Position numbers and translations under genes: made by a program
Assembly: GCA_035291405.1 (NCBI GenBank)
Contig: DATDSD010000010.1
Coordinates: 1 to 24,069 of the forward strand
From: UBA12026 sp035291405
GTDB lineage: Bacteria > Patescibacteriota > Microgenomatia > UBA8517
Direction: 5' to 3'
Length of the DNA stretch: 24,069 bases
Shown: piece after piece, positions 6,442 through 14,138 of the stretch
How positions within the stretch are numbered: position 1 is the first letter of the stretch
How the letters are laid out: each line of letters opens with the position of its first letter
The notes under the pieces: generated by a model
Told to the model about the DNA's origin: nothing
Databases searched by the model: none
The model's input: the letters and a program-made list of their open reading frames with translations, nothing else

Positions 6442-7131
6442 TTATATATTGAAGTTAAGAAAGGGCTTTGCAATTAAATATTTTCTTTTTAAATAAGGTA
6501 GATTCTTTTTGTAATAAACGTAGTTTAGAAGAATTTTTGCTTCTTTGGTACTAAATTTTAATAAATACATTTGTCTATCCCTTTTTGCATTTTTGCTCAA
6601 TCCTTTAGTTTGAACGGAACCGGAAATTTTTATAATAGTTTGAATTGTTTTTTGTATCCACAAAATATATTTTTTGCTAGCGGATAGAAAATAAACAAAC
6701 AATCTATCATAAACATAATTTGTATTTATCAAGGTATGATACTTATCTTTGTAATAGATAATACTACCATCACCATCAATGTTACCTCTCAAAAAATCTG
6801 GAAAGTATTTATAATCTATATCAATTTTTTTTATGGAAAGAGATTTATTTGGGGTTAACCCAATTCTCAATAACCAATTGTAAAGAACAACATCTCCTAT
6901 TTGTACTCGATAACAGGTTTTTCTAAATATAGTGCTTGGTGGATTTAAGGTAGGTTTGTTCGATTTATTCAAACATTTTACAAATATCTTGCACAAATTT
7001 AAATCACAGGATGTTAGTGAAATATGTCGTTTATCTGGAGAAAGATTTCCATCTGTTGCAATTAAACCTACGGCATACGCTAGATTGGAACTCCATGGAA
7101 AATCTTTGCGAACTAGTCTTTGTTTAGGCAT
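6442..7131 (-). CDS. Free-standing LAGLIDADG homing endonuclease
   Basis: Two LAGLIDADG motifs place it in the monomeric double-motif class: YAVGLIATDG (residues 19-28, catalytic D27) and FLRGNIDGDG (113-122, catalytic D121), about 95 residues apart as expected for one pseudo-symmetric nuclease of 229 aa. It is Lys/Tyr-rich, as DNA-binding members are. No splicing domain is attached and neither neighbouring gene is interrupted, so it is not inside an intein or an obvious intron. The ATG begins 8 bp after the last base of tRNA-Leu on the same strand, so RNase processing of a joint transcript would leave an mRNA with a very short leader. Both acidic residues are present, so activity is plausible. 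The cleavage site is unknown. Confidence 0.88.
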   Translation of the reverse strand: MPKQRLVRKDFPWSSNLAYAVGLIATDGNLSPDKRHISLTSCDLNLCKIFVKCLNKSNKPTLNPPSTIFRKTCYRVQIGDVVLYNWLLRIGLTPNKSLSIKKIDIDYKYFPDFLRGNIDGDGSIIYYKDKYHTLINTNYVYDRLFVYFLSASKKYILWIQKTIQTIIKISGSVQTKGLSKNAKRDRQMYLLKFSTKEAKILLNYVYYKKNLPYLKRKYLIAKPFLNFNI

Positions 7132-7138
7132 TCTGAGG

Positions 7139-7224
7139 TGGTCGGGGAGGGACTCGAACCCTCACGGTACTTTCATACCACAGGTTTTTGAGACCTGACT
7201 GTCTACCGATTTCAGCACCCGACC
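7139..7224 (-). tRNA. tRNA-Leu (CAA)
   Basis: Class II tRNA on the minus strand. The acceptor is GGTCGGG/CCCGACC with discriminator A, and the D loop contains ATCGGTAGAC. The anticodon arm CAGGT-CTCAAAA-ACCTG gives anticodon CAA. A long variable arm (GGTATGAAAGTACC) and T arm GAGGG-TTCGAGT-CCCTC follow. The genome continues ACCT, so CCA is not fully encoded. TAAAAT at 7239-7234 could be its -10 box. Confidence 0.97.
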
Positions 7225-7255
7225 TTATTGCATATTTTATCATTTATCAAATACG

Positions 7256-7283
7256 TTTACACATTTTTGGAATGTGATAAAAT
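7256..7283 (+). promoter_or_regulatory. efp promoter with internal dyad
   Basis: TTTACA (7256-7261), 16 bp, TAAAAT (7278-7283); the ATG is 9 bp further, predicting a leader of about 3 nt. The spacer holds a perfect 6-bp inverted repeat CACATT-TTTGG-AATGTG (7260-7276), a possible operator. Confidence 0.6.
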
Positions 7284-7292
7284 AGCCACAGC

Positions 7293-7862
7293 ATGGCAAA
7301 CATAAACGCAACAGATTTAAGAGCAGGAATTGCCTTTTTATATGAAGGAAAACCCTTTAAGGTTACTAAGTATAACCTTATAAAAATGGGCCGTGGTGGG
7401 GCAACTGTTAGAGTTAACTGTATTAATCTTGAAAATGGGGCAAACATTGAACATGCGTTCTCTTCAAACTTGTCATTTGAGAGAATTGAGCTTTTGAAAA
7501 AGAAACTGCAGTATCTCTATAAAGATGGAAAGGTTGCAACTTTCATGAATCCAACGTCATATGATCAGGTAGAAGTTCCATTGCCTATTTTGGGATCCGA
7601 TATTTACTACGTTAAAGAAGGAGAGATTGTTGATATATTATTTTGGGAAGATAGGGCAATGTCTGTTGACCTTCCTCCCAAAGTAACATTGGAAGTGGCT
7701 GATTGTGACCCTGGAGTTAAAGGAAATTCTGCAAGTAACTTTTTAAAATCAGCAAAATTGGAAAACGGACTAGATTGCAAAGTTCCACTTTTTATAGAAG
7801 TCGGTGAGAGAATTAAAGTAGATACAAGAAGTGGAGAATACGTAGAAAGATCAAAAGATTAA
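7293..7862 (+). CDS. efp: Elongation factor P
   Basis: Relieves ribosome stalling at polyproline stretches. Three beta-barrel domains are visible: the KOW-like N-terminal domain (MANINATDLRAGIAFLYEGK), the middle OB domain (ATFMNPTSYDQVEVP), and the C-terminal OB domain ending in the signature KVPLFIEVGERIKVDTRSGEY. The length of 189 aa is normal. The loop tip reads KMGRGGATVRV, so the position of the lysylated Lys34 of E. coli EF-P is Arg34. Arg at the tip is known from EF-P proteins rhamnosylated by EarP, but no earP is in this window. The gene is led by its own near-leaderless promoter, divergent from tRNA-Leu and convergent with the next gene (9-bp gap). Confidence 0.97.
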   Translation: MANINATDLRAGIAFLYEGKPFKVTKYNLIKMGRGGATVRVNCINLENGANIEHAFSSNLSFERIELLKKKLQYLYKDGKVATFMNPTSYDQVEVPLPILGSDIYYVKEGEIVDILFWEDRAMSVDLPPKVTLEVADCDPGVKGNSASNFLKSAKLENGLDCKVPLFIEVGERIKVDTRSGEYVERSKD

Positions 7863-7871
7863 GTAGTTTTC

Positions 7872-8336
7872 TTAAGATATAAAAATCCAATAAAGAGTTG
7901 AAGTAAGGACAATTATCTGTGTTAAAATTCCCCAGAAAGGAGTGGCATCTATTTGAATTTTTTTCTGCAATGCAATCCACTTTTGAATATACTTGTTTTT
8001 AACTCCAAAAATAAAATATGGACTCTCTAGAAGGTCGGGGACAATAGCGGCAAATGAAGAAGCAATAACCAGAAGAGAAAGGGATGAATCAGGCAGAGCC
8101 TTAAAAGCAATAAAAATTCCAAGCCCCAAAGCAAGAGTTGTATCAACAGCAATAATTAACTTTGTCTTGTTTGTTAGATGGCCATATTTTTTCATTTCTG
8201 TGTTTAGGTGAGGATTCCAATGGGGGATTTTTTCAAGGAGGAAATGGCTTGACAAGGCAAGTGGAATTGCCAAATAAGGATTGCCAATCTTCATAGCTAT
8301 GGCTGCACCTAGGGCTACATGAGGAGTTTCAAGCAT
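7872..8336 (-). CDS. Small polytopic membrane protein, possibly YdjM/DUF457-like
   Basis: A 154-aa protein with about four hydrophobic segments. Features resembling the membrane-bound metal-dependent hydrolase (YdjM/LexA-binding) family are the N-terminal HVALGAAIAMKIG, SHFLLEKIPHWNP, a following Asp (VDTTLALGLGIF) and PDLLES. His and Asp residues sit at membrane edges as in that family, but the match is weak and the function unknown. The start ATG at 8336 is only 14 bp from the divergent 8351 start, so each promoter must run into the other gene. It converges with efp. Confidence 0.6.
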   Translation of the reverse strand: MLETPHVALGAAIAMKIGNPYLAIPLALSSHFLLEKIPHWNPHLNTEMKKYGHLTNKTKLIIAVDTTLALGLGIFIAFKALPDSSLSLLVIASSFAAIVPDLLESPYFIFGVKNKYIQKWIALQKKIQIDATPFWGILTQIIVLTSTLYWIFIS

Positions 8337-8345
8337 AGTTCATAT

Positions 8346-8375
8346 ATGATATGATTTTTGGTGTGGTAATTGCAA
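8346..8375 (-). promoter_or_regulatory. Candidate promoter of the 8336-7872 gene
   Basis: TTGCAA (8375-8370), 18 bp, TATCAT (8351-8346), then 9 bp to the ATG. The -10 box overlaps the start codon of the divergent gene and the -35 lies inside its coding sequence. Confidence 0.45.
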
Positions 8376-8956
8376 ATATATTAGGAATTTCTTTTTTTCT
8401 TTATCTTTATTGGAAAAGATTAAAGGAAGATTATCCTGCCGAAAAAATATTCGATTCAGGGTTTATTATTCTTTTTGGGATATTTTTGGGAATTGTTATT
8501 TCAAAAATATACCCCAACATTTATTGGTACTGGATTATTATCTTAAATATTTTAATTTTTGAAGCATTTAATATTTTTAAACTGAAAATTAAATTATTTG
8601 AGAGTTTAGATACACTTGTGATCTCACTTCTACCTTGGCTTTCTCTTTTCTATCTTTCTTATTCAATTAAGAATTCAGACCTATTGTCATTTTTAGCGTT
8701 TTGGGTTTGTCTACTTTTAATATTTTTATTTTTTTTATTTAATAATTTTTACAGAACATTTAATTGGTATAAATCAGGTAAGGTGGGTTTTTCAGGCCTT
8801 GCCGTTGCTGGTATATTCTTTGGAATTAGGAGTATTTTTTCTCTTTTTACAAAGAATTTGATTTCTTTTGCAGGAGATTATGAACCATATATTTCTGGTA
8901 CTTTTTTTGTTATTGCTTTTTTGTTACTATTTAGGCTATCAAGAATTAAAAAATGA
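8351..8956 (+). CDS. Polytopic membrane protein, weakly Lgt-like
   Basis: A 201-aa protein that is almost entirely hydrophobic, with about six to seven helices rich in Phe, Ile and Leu. YWKRLKEDYPAEKIFDSGF near the N-terminus and FNWYKSGKVGFSGLAVAGIF in the second half recall prolipoprotein diacylglyceryl transferase (Lgt), where a similar cytoplasmic segment precedes the second helix and a GxxGFxGG-like block occurs. The full Lgt signature and its catalytic His/Arg set are not visible, so enzyme activity cannot be claimed. Its TGA stop overlaps the ATG of the next gene (ATGA), indicating coupled translation and that TGA is a real stop. Confidence 0.6.
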   Translation: MIFGVVIANILGISFFLYLYWKRLKEDYPAEKIFDSGFIILFGIFLGIVISKIYPNIYWYWIIILNILIFEAFNIFKLKIKLFESLDTLVISLLPWLSLFYLSYSIKNSDLLSFLAFWVCLLLIFLFFLFNNFYRTFNWYKSGKVGFSGLAVAGIFFGIRSIFSLFTKNLISFAGDYEPYISGTFFVIAFLLLFRLSRIKK

Positions 8957-9324
8957 GTAACGTAACTAAATTCCCAAGCAATTTGTTAAAACCTGTAGGA
9001 GATTTTTTGACTGCTAGTTTAGCCACTTTAAAAGTGAACAAAAAAAAGATCTCTTCAGAAGATCCTTTTAATGATAAACAAAGGACTCTCGATAATGCCT
9101 CACCAGATACTGAAGCTGAAGAGCAATTTGGTCATGCTAGAGTGTCTGCAATAAAAGAAGAATTGAATAGAAAATCAAACCAAATTAAAAAAGCTCTTAA
9201 TAGGGTAAAATTAGGAAAATATGGAATTTGTGAGGATTGTGGAAAGATGATTGATACAGATAGATTAGCTATTTTTCCAGAAGCCACAATGTGTATTAAG
9301 TGTGAGAAGAAAAGAGAGAAGTAA
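8953..9324 (+). CDS. DksA/TraR-family C4 zinc-finger protein
   Basis: A 123-aa protein with a coiled-coil-like helix (about 55-90: EEQFGHARVSAIKEELNRKS and on) followed by a four-Cys zinc finger (GICEDCGKMIDTDRLAIFPE then MCIKCEKKREK). This is the DksA/TraR architecture: members bind the RNA polymerase secondary channel and modulate transcription. The region from 30 to 55 is acidic and Ser/Asn-rich, probably disordered. Whether the acidic coiled-coil tip needed for DksA action is kept cannot be judged, so a general regulator is inferred. It overlaps the preceding membrane gene by 4 bp; the exchanger gene follows 12 bp later. Confidence 0.88.
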   Translation: MSNVTKFPSNLLKPVGDFLTASLATLKVNKKKISSEDPFNDKQRTLDNASPDTEAEEQFGHARVSAIKEELNRKSNQIKKALNRVKLGKYGICEDCGKMIDTDRLAIFPEATMCIKCEKKREK

Positions 9325-9336
9325 ATCTTTTAATTG

Positions 9337-10311
9337 ATGATCATATTACAAATTTTGAGTTTAATTTTTTTTTCTTTCATTTTAATAAAATCTGCCGAAT
9401 GGATAATTGTTTCTCTTCGTAGAATTGCTAGAAAAAGTAAGATTGGAGTATTTGCTATTTCGGCTATCATTTTAGCCATTGGCACGTCACTTCCGGAACT
9501 TTTTGTTGGAATTACGTCAGCCATGGAGGGATCGCCTCATATTTCTTTGGGTGTTGTACTGGGCAGTAACATTGCAAACACAGCTTTGATAACAGGAATT
9601 GTGGCTCTAATTTTGGGTAGGATAAATGTTTACGGAGAGTATATCAAAAGAGATGTGTTTATGGCGCTTGTTGCCGGACTTTTACCGCTTGCCCTAATGG
9701 CTGATGGGATCCTGGGTAGGGTTGACGGATTGGTACTTCTTTTTGTCTATGCTGCATATACTGCAAGTTTTTTTAAAGACAAGTTTGCCGAAATCACAAA
9801 CGAACACAGTCAGGAGAGCTTTTTCTATAAATTCTTAAGAGAAATAAACCACATTGATTTTGATGTAAGTAAGGAATATGGAAAACTTTTTATAAGCCTT
9901 GCTTTAATGTTGTTTTCGTCCCAAATGATAATTTCCACTTCTCAAAAATTAGCGTCAGTAATTGGAATTCCGGTTTTTGTTGTCGGTTTAGTAATTTTGG
10001 CTATGGGAACCTCACTTCCTGAACTTGTCTTTTCAATTAAAAGTGTCAGAGGGGGGGAACCTAAGATGTTTTTTGGAAATTTATTAGGTTCAACAATTGC
10101 CAATTCAACTTTAATCGTTGGTTTAACTGCTGTAATAAGTCCCATTAATGTTGTACCTTTGGGTGATTACAGGAATGCGGTTATTGCCTTTGTGGTTATT
10201 TTTGCGAGTTTTTGGTTTTTTATACGTACTAAGCACAGGCTTGACAGACCCGAAGCTTTGGTTTTGGTTTTGATGTACGTAATCTTTATAACTATCGAAT
10301 TTATATTTTAA
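9337..10311 (+). CDS. Ca2+/cation antiporter, CaCA family (YrbG-like)
   Basis: Integral membrane exchanger moving Ca2+ or Na+ against H+ or Na+. The two inverted alpha repeats of the family are clear: AIGTSLPELFVGITS with GVVLGSNIANTALITG in the first half, and AMGTSLPELVFSIKS with GNLLGSTIANSTLIVG in the second. The GTSLPE Glu residues and the Asn of GSNIAN are ion-binding positions. About 10 helices, 324 aa, normal length. ATG at 9337 is preferred over an adjacent TTG at 9334. The TAA stop overlaps the next ATG by one base (TAATG), so translation is probably coupled to the pseudouridine synthase. Confidence 0.93.
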   Translation: MIILQILSLIFFSFILIKSAEWIIVSLRRIARKSKIGVFAISAIILAIGTSLPELFVGITSAMEGSPHISLGVVLGSNIANTALITGIVALILGRINVYGEYIKRDVFMALVAGLLPLALMADGILGRVDGLVLLFVYAAYTASFFKDKFAEITNEHSQESFFYKFLREINHIDFDVSKEYGKLFISLALMLFSSQMIISTSQKLASVIGIPVFVVGLVILAMGTSLPELVFSIKSVRGGEPKMFFGNLLGSTIANSTLIVGLTAVISPINVVPLGDYRNAVIAFVVIFASFWFFIRTKHRLDRPEALVLVLMYVIFITIEFIF

Positions 10312-11030
10312 TGCAAGAACCAAAAATAATTTATGAGGATGATTTAATTTACGTTTTAGAGAAACCTTCCGGCTGGATTACTAACGATGCCGATACGACT
10401 ACAAATCAACCCGTAATACAAAAATGGGTCAGAGAAAACTTTAACTATCCCTTAAAAGGAAATCGTGAAGCAAGAGACGGAATAGTCCACAGACTTGATA
10501 AAGAAACCTCCGGAATCTTGCTTGTTGCTAAAACTAAAGAAGCGTTTGAAGAGCTTCAGGGGCAATTTAAGAGTAGGATTGTCAGTAAATCATATACAGC
10601 TTTGGTTCATGGAGATGTTGTCTTAAAAACCGGTCAAATAAAAGCAGAAGTAGGAAGACTTCCCTGGAGAAGAGACAGGTTTGGAGTGTTACCTGGAGGT
10701 AGGGAATCAGAAACCAATTATCAAACAGTTGGCAATTATGAGTCTCAAACCACAAAGGAAAAATTGACGCTTTTAGAACTTGTACCCAAAACGGGCAGGA
10801 CCCATCAGATTAGGATTCACTTAAAGCACATTGGTCATCCAATAATTGCGGACGAATTTTATGCCGGACGTAAAACTGCACGAAACGATCGACAGTGGTG
10901 CCCGAGATTGTTTTTACACGCAGGTAAAATTACATTTAAACACCCCAAAACCCAGGAGAAAATAAAATTCGAGTCTGTTTTACCACAAGATCTTCGTGAA
11001 ACTCTGGCAAAGTTGACCAAATTAGCTTAA
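10311..11030 (+). CDS. RluA-family RNA pseudouridine synthase
   Basis: Converts uridine to pseudouridine in rRNA or tRNA. The catalytic Asp is in the RluA motif HRLDKETSGILLVAKT, and the family blocks YVLEKPSGW near the start, TGRTHQIRIHLKHIGHPI and RLFLHAGKITFKHP are all present. There is no N-terminal S4 domain: the catalytic domain begins at once, as in RluA/RluC-catalytic-only members, and 239 aa fits. Which uridine is modified cannot be read. It starts by a TAATG overlap after the exchanger, and the antiporter follows 12 bp later. Confidence 0.93.
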   Translation: MQEPKIIYEDDLIYVLEKPSGWITNDADTTTNQPVIQKWVRENFNYPLKGNREARDGIVHRLDKETSGILLVAKTKEAFEELQGQFKSRIVSKSYTALVHGDVVLKTGQIKAEVGRLPWRRDRFGVLPGGRESETNYQTVGNYESQTTKEKLTLLELVPKTGRTHQIRIHLKHIGHPIIADEFYAGRKTARNDRQWCPRLFLHAGKITFKHPKTQEKIKFESVLPQDLRETLAKLTKLA

Positions 11031-11042
11031 TATTAATTTAGG

Positions 11043-12716
11043 ATGAAAGATTCTTTCACACTCGGCCTTTTTTTGGTTGTTACTTCCGCCTTAATCGGAG
11101 GCTATCTGGCCAAGAAATTAAGAGTTAGTACGATAGTTGGTTTCATAATAGCTGGGATTATGGCCGGTGCAATTTTCCCTGTTAGTAATTTTGGTATCGA
11201 AAGGCTTGCTGAATTGGGCGGGATTTTATTGCTTTTCTCGATCGGTTTGGAATTTTCAATCAATAAATTCAAGGGTTTACTAAAAAAAATTTTGGGGGCT
11301 TCAATCCTACAAATGATTTTAGTCAGTCTTATTTTTTTCTTTCTGTTTAAAATATTTAATATTGATCGGCTCTCGGCATTGATTTTATCCATAGGTTTTT
11401 CATTGTCTTCTACTGCTGTGATAATAAAAATGCTTTTTGATAGGGGAGAGGGAGAAACCCTTCATGGAAAACTTATGGTTGGATGGCTTTTGATTCAGGA
11501 TTTGGCGGTTGTCCCAATAATGATTCTTTTACCGCTTTTGTCCGGAGACAAAGATACAATATTAACAGCAGGTCTTTTGGCTGTTTTAAAATCAACAGTT
11601 CTAATTGTTACCGCAGTTCTTCTTGGAAAGACTGTAGTTCCTTACATAATTCATAAAATAGCGGATCTAAATTCAAGGGAACTTCTTTTATTAACATCAG
11701 TCTCTTTGGCCGTTGGTACTGCAGTGGGCGCCTCATTATTTGGAATTTCCCCCGCATTGGGAGCATTTATAGCAGGTTTTGTTATTTCTGAGTCTCAAGA
11801 AAATCATGCTGTCTTTGCAGAAACAAGACCTTTAAAAAATTTATTTGTTGCACTTTTCTTTGTAACCTTAGGATTTTTTGTAACACCTGAAGCAATTCTT
11901 AATAATCTGACAAAAATTATTTTAATATCTTTATTGATAATACTTGTTAAGTTTTTGGTTGTTCTCGCCATTAATTATCTATTCAAATTTAAGGGGAAAA
12001 CAATGGTTTTTTCCGCTTTGGGGCTTGCTCAAGTGGGAGAATTTGCGTTTATAATCTTTGGTTCTGCTACTGCCATGGGACTGATTTCAAAAGAAGTTTC
12101 ATCTTTAGGAATTACCGTTGGCCTTGTGACTTTGATTGTTTCCCCCTTTGTTTATGGGAATTCAATGAGAATATGGAGGGTATTAAAGAATAGATTCAAA
12201 ATTTTTTCCTCCCTAGAAAGAAATTTATCTTTAGAAGATATGTACAGAGATCATATAATTATTTTGGGTTTTGGAAGAGTGGGGGGGTGGGTAGGGAAGG
12301 CTTTATCAGACCATAACATTAATTATGTTGTTGTAGATTATGATAATGAAATTATTAGTGAATGTAGGAGAAAGGGAATAAATGCAATTTATGGTGATCC
12401 TGTTGAAAAAGAAGTTCTAGAGGCTTCTGGTATTATGAATGCAAAAGCAGTTATTGTCGCCATACCGGATCGACTTTCTCAGGAATCGGTAATTGCTCAC
12501 ATTCAAACTGTTGCACCGAATGTTAAGATAATCTCAAGAGTCCATCTGGATGAAGATTGGGACAAATTAAAACTATTACAAGTAAACAAACTAGTTCAGC
12601 CGGAATTTGAGGCTGCAATTTCAATTATTAGAGGTATATTGGTCTCCTCTGGAAAAAGTAAAGATGAAGTTTTAAGAAGTATAAAAAGTATTAGACTCTC
12701 ACATGCGAAAATTTAA
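11043..12716 (+). CDS. KefB-type cation:proton antiporter (CPA2) with TrkA-N domain
   Basis: Membrane antiporter for K+ or Na+ against H+. Residues 1-380 are a Na_H_exchanger domain of about 12 helices (start GLFLVVTSALIGGYLAKKLR; ELGGILLLFSIGLEFSINKF; STAVIIKMLFDRG; GAFIAGFVISES; GLAQVGEFAFIIFG). Residues from about 400 form a cytosolic RCK/TrkA-N Rossmann domain with the nucleotide-binding GFGRVGGWVG followed by VVVDYDNE, expected to gate transport by NAD(H) or a similar ligand. No TrkA-C domain follows, so the protein ends soon after (557 aa). The next gene starts 14 bp before its stop. Confidence 0.93.
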   Translation: MKDSFTLGLFLVVTSALIGGYLAKKLRVSTIVGFIIAGIMAGAIFPVSNFGIERLAELGGILLLFSIGLEFSINKFKGLLKKILGASILQMILVSLIFFFLFKIFNIDRLSALILSIGFSLSSTAVIIKMLFDRGEGETLHGKLMVGWLLIQDLAVVPIMILLPLLSGDKDTILTAGLLAVLKSTVLIVTAVLLGKTVVPYIIHKIADLNSRELLLLTSVSLAVGTAVGASLFGISPALGAFIAGFVISESQENHAVFAETRPLKNLFVALFFVTLGFFVTPEAILNNLTKIILISLLIILVKFLVVLAINYLFKFKGKTMVFSALGLAQVGEFAFIIFGSATAMGLISKEVSSLGITVGLVTLIVSPFVYGNSMRIWRVLKNRFKIFSSLERNLSLEDMYRDHIIILGFGRVGGWVGKALSDHNINYVVVDYDNEIISECRRKGINAIYGDPVEKEVLEASGIMNAKAVIVAIPDRLSQESVIAHIQTVAPNVKIISRVHLDEDWDKLKLLQVNKLVQPEFEAAISIIRGILVSSGKSKDEVLRSIKSIRLSHAKI

Positions 12717-13488
12717 GAAACTAAAAGAAAAAAGACTTAAGGGAAAAAAGAATAAGAAAGTTTTAGTTTTTGCCACCGTAGCCTTGTTATTTTTTTTATT
12801 TCTATCATTCATATTCTTTATTTTTAAGTTACAGTCTTTAAAAAAATTTGCATATGTTAGTAATAAAGATGGTAATGTAGAAATTATTATTGTTGATTCT
12901 CAGAAGGATAAATATTTAAAGATGTTAATCAGTAAAGACTTTAATCTGGAATCTTCAAGAAACTATGGTCAGTATGAAATAGGAAATCTATGGATATTAG
13001 GTCAAAAAGATGGGTTTAAGGGTAAGCTTATTGCAGAAACTGTTACGAAAAACTTTTCTATTCCAATTTTTCTTTGGAAGGATGGTAGATCTTCAAATTT
13101 GAATTTACTTCAGAGACTAAAAAGTATAATTGTTCAAAAAGAGCTTACTGAATATGATTACGTTTTAAAGACTGTTAATACACCCGATACAGTACTTGTG
13201 AATTTTATAGATTCTGAAATGGAATTTGTTTCTCCCAAACTTGAAATGGTGGATTTGACGGGGAGTAATTCTTTGGCTAAAAATATAGTAAATATATTAG
13301 GTGTCTACGGAGTAAAAACTACTTCATATTCTAAAGGATATGATGAAAATTTAGACTGTGAAGTTAGCGGTTTTAATCAATATCTTGTAGATACTGTAGT
13401 AAAAATCTTTTCCTGTGAGAAAAAGGAGAAAGATGTAAATGTTGATTTACGAATTAGAATCGGTAAAGTCTTCGCAGATAGATTCTGA
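12703..13488 (+). CDS. Membrane-anchored protein with LytR_C-like C-terminal domain
   Basis: An extremely basic N-terminus (MRKFKKLKEKRLKGKKNKK) precedes one transmembrane helix at about 20-42, so the rest is probably extracytoplasmic. The middle is unrecognised. Residues about 180-235 (EMVDLTGSNSLAKNIVNILG, then VYGVKTTSYSKG) resemble the LytR_C domain, whose pattern is V-x-N-G-(S/T)...A..v...L...G. LytR_C often accompanies LCP cell-wall ligases, and an LCP protein is encoded at 18644. A role in envelope assembly is inferred. It overlaps the antiporter by 14 bp, and its 3' end overlaps the convergent TPR gene by 42 bp, an unusually deep tail-to-tail overlap. Confidence 0.65.
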   Translation: MRKFKKLKEKRLKGKKNKKVLVFATVALLFFLFLSFIFFIFKLQSLKKFAYVSNKDGNVEIIIVDSQKDKYLKMLISKDFNLESSRNYGQYEIGNLWILGQKDGFKGKLIAETVTKNFSIPIFLWKDGRSSNLNLLQRLKSIIVQKELTEYDYVLKTVNTPDTVLVNFIDSEMEFVSPKLEMVDLTGSNSLAKNIVNILGVYGVKTTSYSKGYDENLDCEVSGFNQYLVDTVVKIFSCEKKEKDVNVDLRIRIGKVFADRF

Positions 13489-14103
13489 TGTATCCCGAGG
13501 GAAAGACATTACATTTTCTAATCCCTTTCCTTTTTTATCTTCTTTAATAATAACTTTTAAACAATTTCTATTTGTTGATTTTATAAAAACTTTGTAAGTA
13601 TTTCCTCCCTTAACTAAATTTCTAAGTCTTGCAGATAAATCATCTGTGACCTTGCCTAGATAATTACCATTTGCTGCGTTGACGGTGACCCTATGAGAAT
13701 GGACAATTAATATTGCTTCATCTCCAGCAGATAGTGAAGAGGTTGTCTTGTTTGAACCTAAATTTATAAGTGTTGTCAATTTTGTTTTTCCAATCTGTTC
13801 AATAAAGATTGATGCATCGATATTATTTTGATACTCTGGTCTGGACTCATCGTCGGAACAATTTTTATATTTTTCCAAGGCATTTAAAGTGATGTTATTT
13901 TTGGGATCTATTAAAAGAGCTTTTTTAGAAGTTGATTTTGCCTTTTTAATTTCTCCAATTTCGAAGTAAGCTCTAGCCAGACGATTTAAGCTATCAATGT
14001 CTGTTTTATCTTTTTTAAGAATTTGTAAATTTATTTTTATAGCTTCTAGCCAGTTGCCTTTCAAGGCTAAATCAATAGCTTTTTGTACCAAGTTCTCTTC
14101 CAT
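13447..14103 (-). CDS. TPR protein with HIRAN-like C-terminal half
   Basis: Residues 1-80 form two to three tetratricopeptide repeats: an ALKGNWLEAIKINLQILKKD helix pair, then SLNRLARAYFEIGEIKKAKS with KALLIDPKN. Residues about 115-185 (SAGDEAILIVHSHRVTVNAA, then NGNYLGKVTDDLSARLRNLV) resemble a HIRAN domain, known for ssDNA-end binding in SNF2/HLTF-type proteins, but also found alone in bacteria. There is no membrane segment, so it is probably cytosolic. Its start is 28 bp from the yebC start on the other strand. The TPR call is solid; HIRAN is tentative and the role unknown. Confidence 0.7.
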   Translation of the reverse strand: MEENLVQKAIDLALKGNWLEAIKINLQILKKDKTDIDSLNRLARAYFEIGEIKKAKSTSKKALLIDPKNNITLNALEKYKNCSDDESRPEYQNNIDASIFIEQIGKTKLTTLINLGSNKTTSSLSAGDEAILIVHSHRVTVNAANGNYLGKVTDDLSARLRNLVKGGNTYKVFIKSTNRNCLKVIIKEDKKGKGLENVMSFPRDTSESICEDFTDSNS

Positions 14104-14111
14104 ATATTTTT

Positions 14112-14138
14112 ATTGTATAATTCCATATAGTATGTCAG
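14112..14138 (-). promoter_or_regulatory. Candidate promoter of the TPR/HIRAN-like gene
   Basis: CTGACA (14138-14133), 15 bp, TACAAT (14117-14112), then 8 bp to the ATG. The -10 boxes of the two divergent promoters overlap, and this -35 lies inside yebC. Confidence 0.4.
14116..14121 (+). promoter_or_regulatory. yebC -10 box (near-leaderless)
   Basis: A perfect TATAAT ends 10 bp before the ATG of yebC, predicting a leader of about 4 nt. The -35 region, inside the divergent gene, is weak (TTCTCT at 14093-14098, 17-bp spacer). Confidence 0.6.

Noticed and set aside
6442..7131. Intein or intron origin of the LAGLIDADG gene
   Set aside because: dnaB is continuous and of normal length, tRNA-Leu folds without an intron, and no splicing residues flank the nuclease.
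10123..10323. Minus-strand and antisense frames inside hisS, dnaB, the exchanger, the antiporter and gyrA
   Set aside because: They lie wholly inside well-supported genes and have no recognisable domain or start signal.
13997..14131. Longer yebC start at 13997
   Set aside because: The extension overlaps the divergent gene, lies upstream of the TATAAT box, and does not look like the family; MSGHS is the family N-terminus.
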